Shown here: piece by piece, positions 62,477 through 64,000 of the stretch
How the letters are laid out: every line of letters begins with the position of its first letter
How positions within the stretch are numbered: the first letter of the stretch is position 1
Assembly (NCBI RefSeq): GCF_007992715.1
Contig: NZ_BKAU01000009.1
Span: 93,795-157,794, forward strand
Origin: Chitinophaga cymbidii
Lineage (GTDB): Bacteria > Bacteroidota > Bacteroidia > Chitinophagales > Chitinophagaceae
Direction of reading: 5' to 3'
DNA length: 64,000 nucleotides
The notes under the pieces: generated by a model
Database searches by the model: none
What the model saw: only the letters and a program-made list of their open reading frames with translations
What the model was told of the DNA's origin: nothing
Program-made: the position numbers and the translations under genes

Positions 62477-63364
62477 CTAAATGCCACCGGCGGCGGACCA
62501 GGCGAAGTGAAGGAGGGCGGAGAGCATCATGAGCCCGTCGAGATAAAAATAATAGACATAATCCGATGTATGCTCCTGCGAATATCGTTTAATCATTGAC
62601 GTTATAGCGACGGGCGCAATAAGACTGCAAAGTACAAAGACAGGCACCGCCGGCGCCAGCAGCAGCGCGAACAACGCCGCGAGCAGCACGGAGCCGTAGT
62701 AGAGCTTGCTGAGGTTATTGTCATCGAAGTAAGTAATAAGGCTGCGGATGCCTTCCTGCCGGTCCGCCTCCCGGTCCCGGTAATCAAAGAGAATGCAGAT
62801 GGCGTAGATCAGGAAGAAGCGGTGCCCGGTGAGGTAGAGCACGGATATATCCCCCGCCTGTCCCGCCACAAGGGCCGGCAGCAGGGTCGTTACGTACGTC
62901 CAAACGAAAGAAAGAAAAATGGTTTTCCCGATGGCGATCCTTTTCAGCCAGCGGAAAGCAGGGTGGGGCACTTTAGGCGCGGAGTACAGGAAAGTCAGGA
63001 GCACGGCGCCCGCAATGGGCAACCAGTGGTGCAGAAGCGGGATCAGGAACCAGATCGCCCCGATCATCCCTATGCCGCAGCCCAGCAGCTGCAGTTTCCG
63101 CCTGCGAAGCCCCCAGCTGATGCGCTCGGACTGGTGGATGACGCCGGGCGTGAGGTACCAGTGGAAGTTGTAGCTGCAAAGGGTGGCGAAGAACACGAAG
63201 CCGTAGAAGCGCAGGCGGTCGTATTCGAGATGGAGGGTCTCGTTGGACTGCCAGGTCATCATCACAGCGCAGATGGCGATGAATATGGAGCTGAAAAGGA
63301 AGAAATTGAATAATCCGCGAAACATGGGGTGCAAAATAGGGAAAAGTTGGCTCCATATATCCAT
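62477..63364 (-). CDS. UbiA-like prenyltransferase family membrane protein
   Basis: 295 residues, seven to nine hydrophobic helices. The second Asp-rich motif of UbiA enzymes is present as FDYRDREADRQEG, but the first NDxxDxxxD motif is not evident, so catalytic ability is doubtful. The initial ATG at 63364 sits on the broken end of the hydrolase pseudogene; a Met at 63325 (MFRGLFNFFLF) may be the original start. Upstream partner of the M42 gene. Confidence 0.7.
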   Translation of the reverse strand: MDIWSQLFPILHPMFRGLFNFFLFSSIFIAICAVMMTWQSNETLHLEYDRLRFYGFVFFATLCSYNFHWYLTPGVIHQSERISWGLRRRKLQLLGCGIGMIGAIWFLIPLLHHWLPIAGAVLLTFLYSAPKVPHPAFRWLKRIAIGKTIFLSFVWTYVTTLLPALVAGQAGDISVLYLTGHRFFLIYAICILFDYRDREADRQEGIRSLITYFDDNNLSKLYYGSVLLAALFALLLAPAVPVFVLCSLIAPVAITSMIKRYSQEHTSDYVYYFYLDGLMMLSALLHFAWSAAGGI

Positions 63365-63851
63365 GGCTGGCTAAATATTCGCACAGCGCAAAATTCTCGG
63401 TGGAAGACGCCTGGTAGCTTGGTGCGTAAACAATGACAGGGAATTTTTTTAATACCGGAGGGGCTTGTGAACAGGCATTTGTTTTTTCTTTTAAATGCCG
63501 CTGGTTGTCCGGCGTATTGGAATAATAGAACCAGTTCAGGATCTGGTCGTTGGGGAGATGCTCTCATTCCTCTTCTTCTTTAAGGATTTGCATGTAGTCA
63601 AGCATCGTGAGTTGTTGTTGCGCCTCATCATCCGTTGCAGGATACCAGATACTGATGGGAATGGGTCTGGGAAGACTTTTGTGGTTCCAGTCAAAAATCC
63701 TTCGGTATGTTCTGGTGCTGTCTGCAGCCGTGAAATGTTTGAAACCAACCATGTATTTTCCGTTTTCCGGTGATAGTTGCCGCAATGAGACCTGGGCGTT
63801 ACTGATGGAAAGTTGGCAGATGCACAGGATTAAAAACAGGGTTCTTATCAT
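63357..63851 (-). pseudogene. Remnant of an exported alpha/beta hydrolase (PAF-acetylhydrolase-like)
   Basis: Reads MIRTLFLILCICQLSISNAQ (signal peptide), then GKYMVGFKHFTAADSTRTYRR and ISIWYPATDDEAQ, typical of dienelactone/PAF-acetylhydrolase-like enzymes. At 63564-63566 an in-frame TGA interrupts (KEEEE stop EHLPNDQ, most simply Trp to stop). Reading on in the same frame gives further hydrolase sequence, FPVIVYAPSYQASSTENFALCEYLASHGY, which ends abruptly at about 63357 where the UbiA-like gene begins; the catalytic Ser-Asp-His part is absent. So there are two lesions: a nonsense codon and loss of the 3' half. Confidence 0.8.
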
Positions 63852-64000
63852 GAGGGATTTATTGGGTGCTGATAAAAATACGAATATTTAAGTGTCCCGG
63901 GGCTTCTTTGTTCCGGCTCCCGGCTGCCCCGTTCTTCGTTCAGCCAGTGAAAAACCTTATTACGGGAGCAGTTCATACTATGATCAGTACCGGATCGCTC
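63852..64000. other. Window end, no feature recognised
   Basis: About 150 bases. One minus frame stays open from the window edge to the hydrolase ATG and one plus frame stays open from about 63893, but neither shows a motif. A gene may begin or end beyond the edge. Confidence 0.4.

Noticed and set aside
63564..63566. TGA in the hydrolase remnant as a recoded (selenocysteine) codon
   Set aside because: Position fits a Trp in a non-catalytic stretch, no SECIS-like hairpin was seen, and the gene is also truncated downstream.
1..64000. CRISPR arrays, insertion sequences, tRNA or rRNA genes
   Set aside because: Looked for repeat-spacer patterns, transposase motifs and T-loop/CCA-type signatures; nothing convincing was seen on either strand.

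Overview
The window looks like chromosome of a Bacteroidota member, most probably the family Chitinophagaceae (a Chitinophaga-like bacterium with a fairly GC-rich genome). Grounds: a SusC/SusD polysaccharide-utilisation locus with DUF4959/5126/5000- and DUF4998-type surface lipoproteins; a membrane-anchored prokaryotic HU (CCDC81-like) plus SPOR protein; an RRM RNA-binding protein with a Gly/Arg tail; a YtxJ bacillithiol-type redox protein; Bacteroidota-type -7 boxes (TAnnTTTG) in front of many genes; and few clear Shine-Dalgarno sequences. No rRNA, tRNA, CRISPR array, insertion sequence or phage gene was seen. Placement at family level is inference.

Layout. 1-4 kb: end of lepB, cdd, a CDS-free stretch that folds into several perfect helices (possible structured RNA, about 831-1002), a TPR protein and convergent argS. 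4-11 kb: an OmpA-type porin, dnaK with a sigma-54-like promoter and palindrome, an exported M20 amidohydrolase, and a CBM20-carrying 4-alpha-glucanotransferase. 11-19 kb: an enolase-superfamily dipeptide epimerase, a small exported protein, a caspase-fold C25 peptidase coupled to a 90-residue protein, a DUF6807 protein, a succinate-semialdehyde-type dehydrogenase and an MFS exporter. 19-25 kb: the glycolytic pair pfkA-pyk, an exported prolyl oligopeptidase and a RmlD-like reductase. 24.7-30.4 kb: a three-gene envelope operon (giant TPR protein, beta-barrel, HU/SPOR protein). 30.4-37.5 kb: an AT-rich gap with two perfect DnaA boxes, doxX, a thioesterase with cinA, a 2-oxoacid dehydrogenase E2, the RRM protein, a DUF4230/GNAT pair and a truncated AraC-like regulator. 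37.7-44.5 kb: a long minus-strand run (mpl, exonuclease, GT2, EamA, S9 peptidase). 44.6-47.6 kb: a very small lipoprotein, ytxJ, ubiX, aroQ and bioB.

48.2-61.3 kb is the accessory part: a six-gene glycan operon (SusC, SusD, two surface lipoproteins, a GH2 beta-galactosidase-type enzyme and a GH97-GH43 fusion) with its own promoter, a roughly 370-base leader that begins with a hairpin, a perfect 12-bp hairpin between the binding/transport genes and the enzymes, and a strong terminator. The logic is surface binding (SusD and lipoproteins), TonB-driven import (SusC), then exo-acting trimming of galacto/arabino-type side chains. 61.3-64 kb: an M42 aminopeptidase, a UbiA-like membrane protein and the remnant of an exported alpha/beta hydrolase carrying an in-frame stop and a lost 3' half.

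Start codons were often moved inward from the longest open frame to the first methionine that gives a proper signal peptide or family N-terminus. All family names rest on recognised motifs, not database searches.
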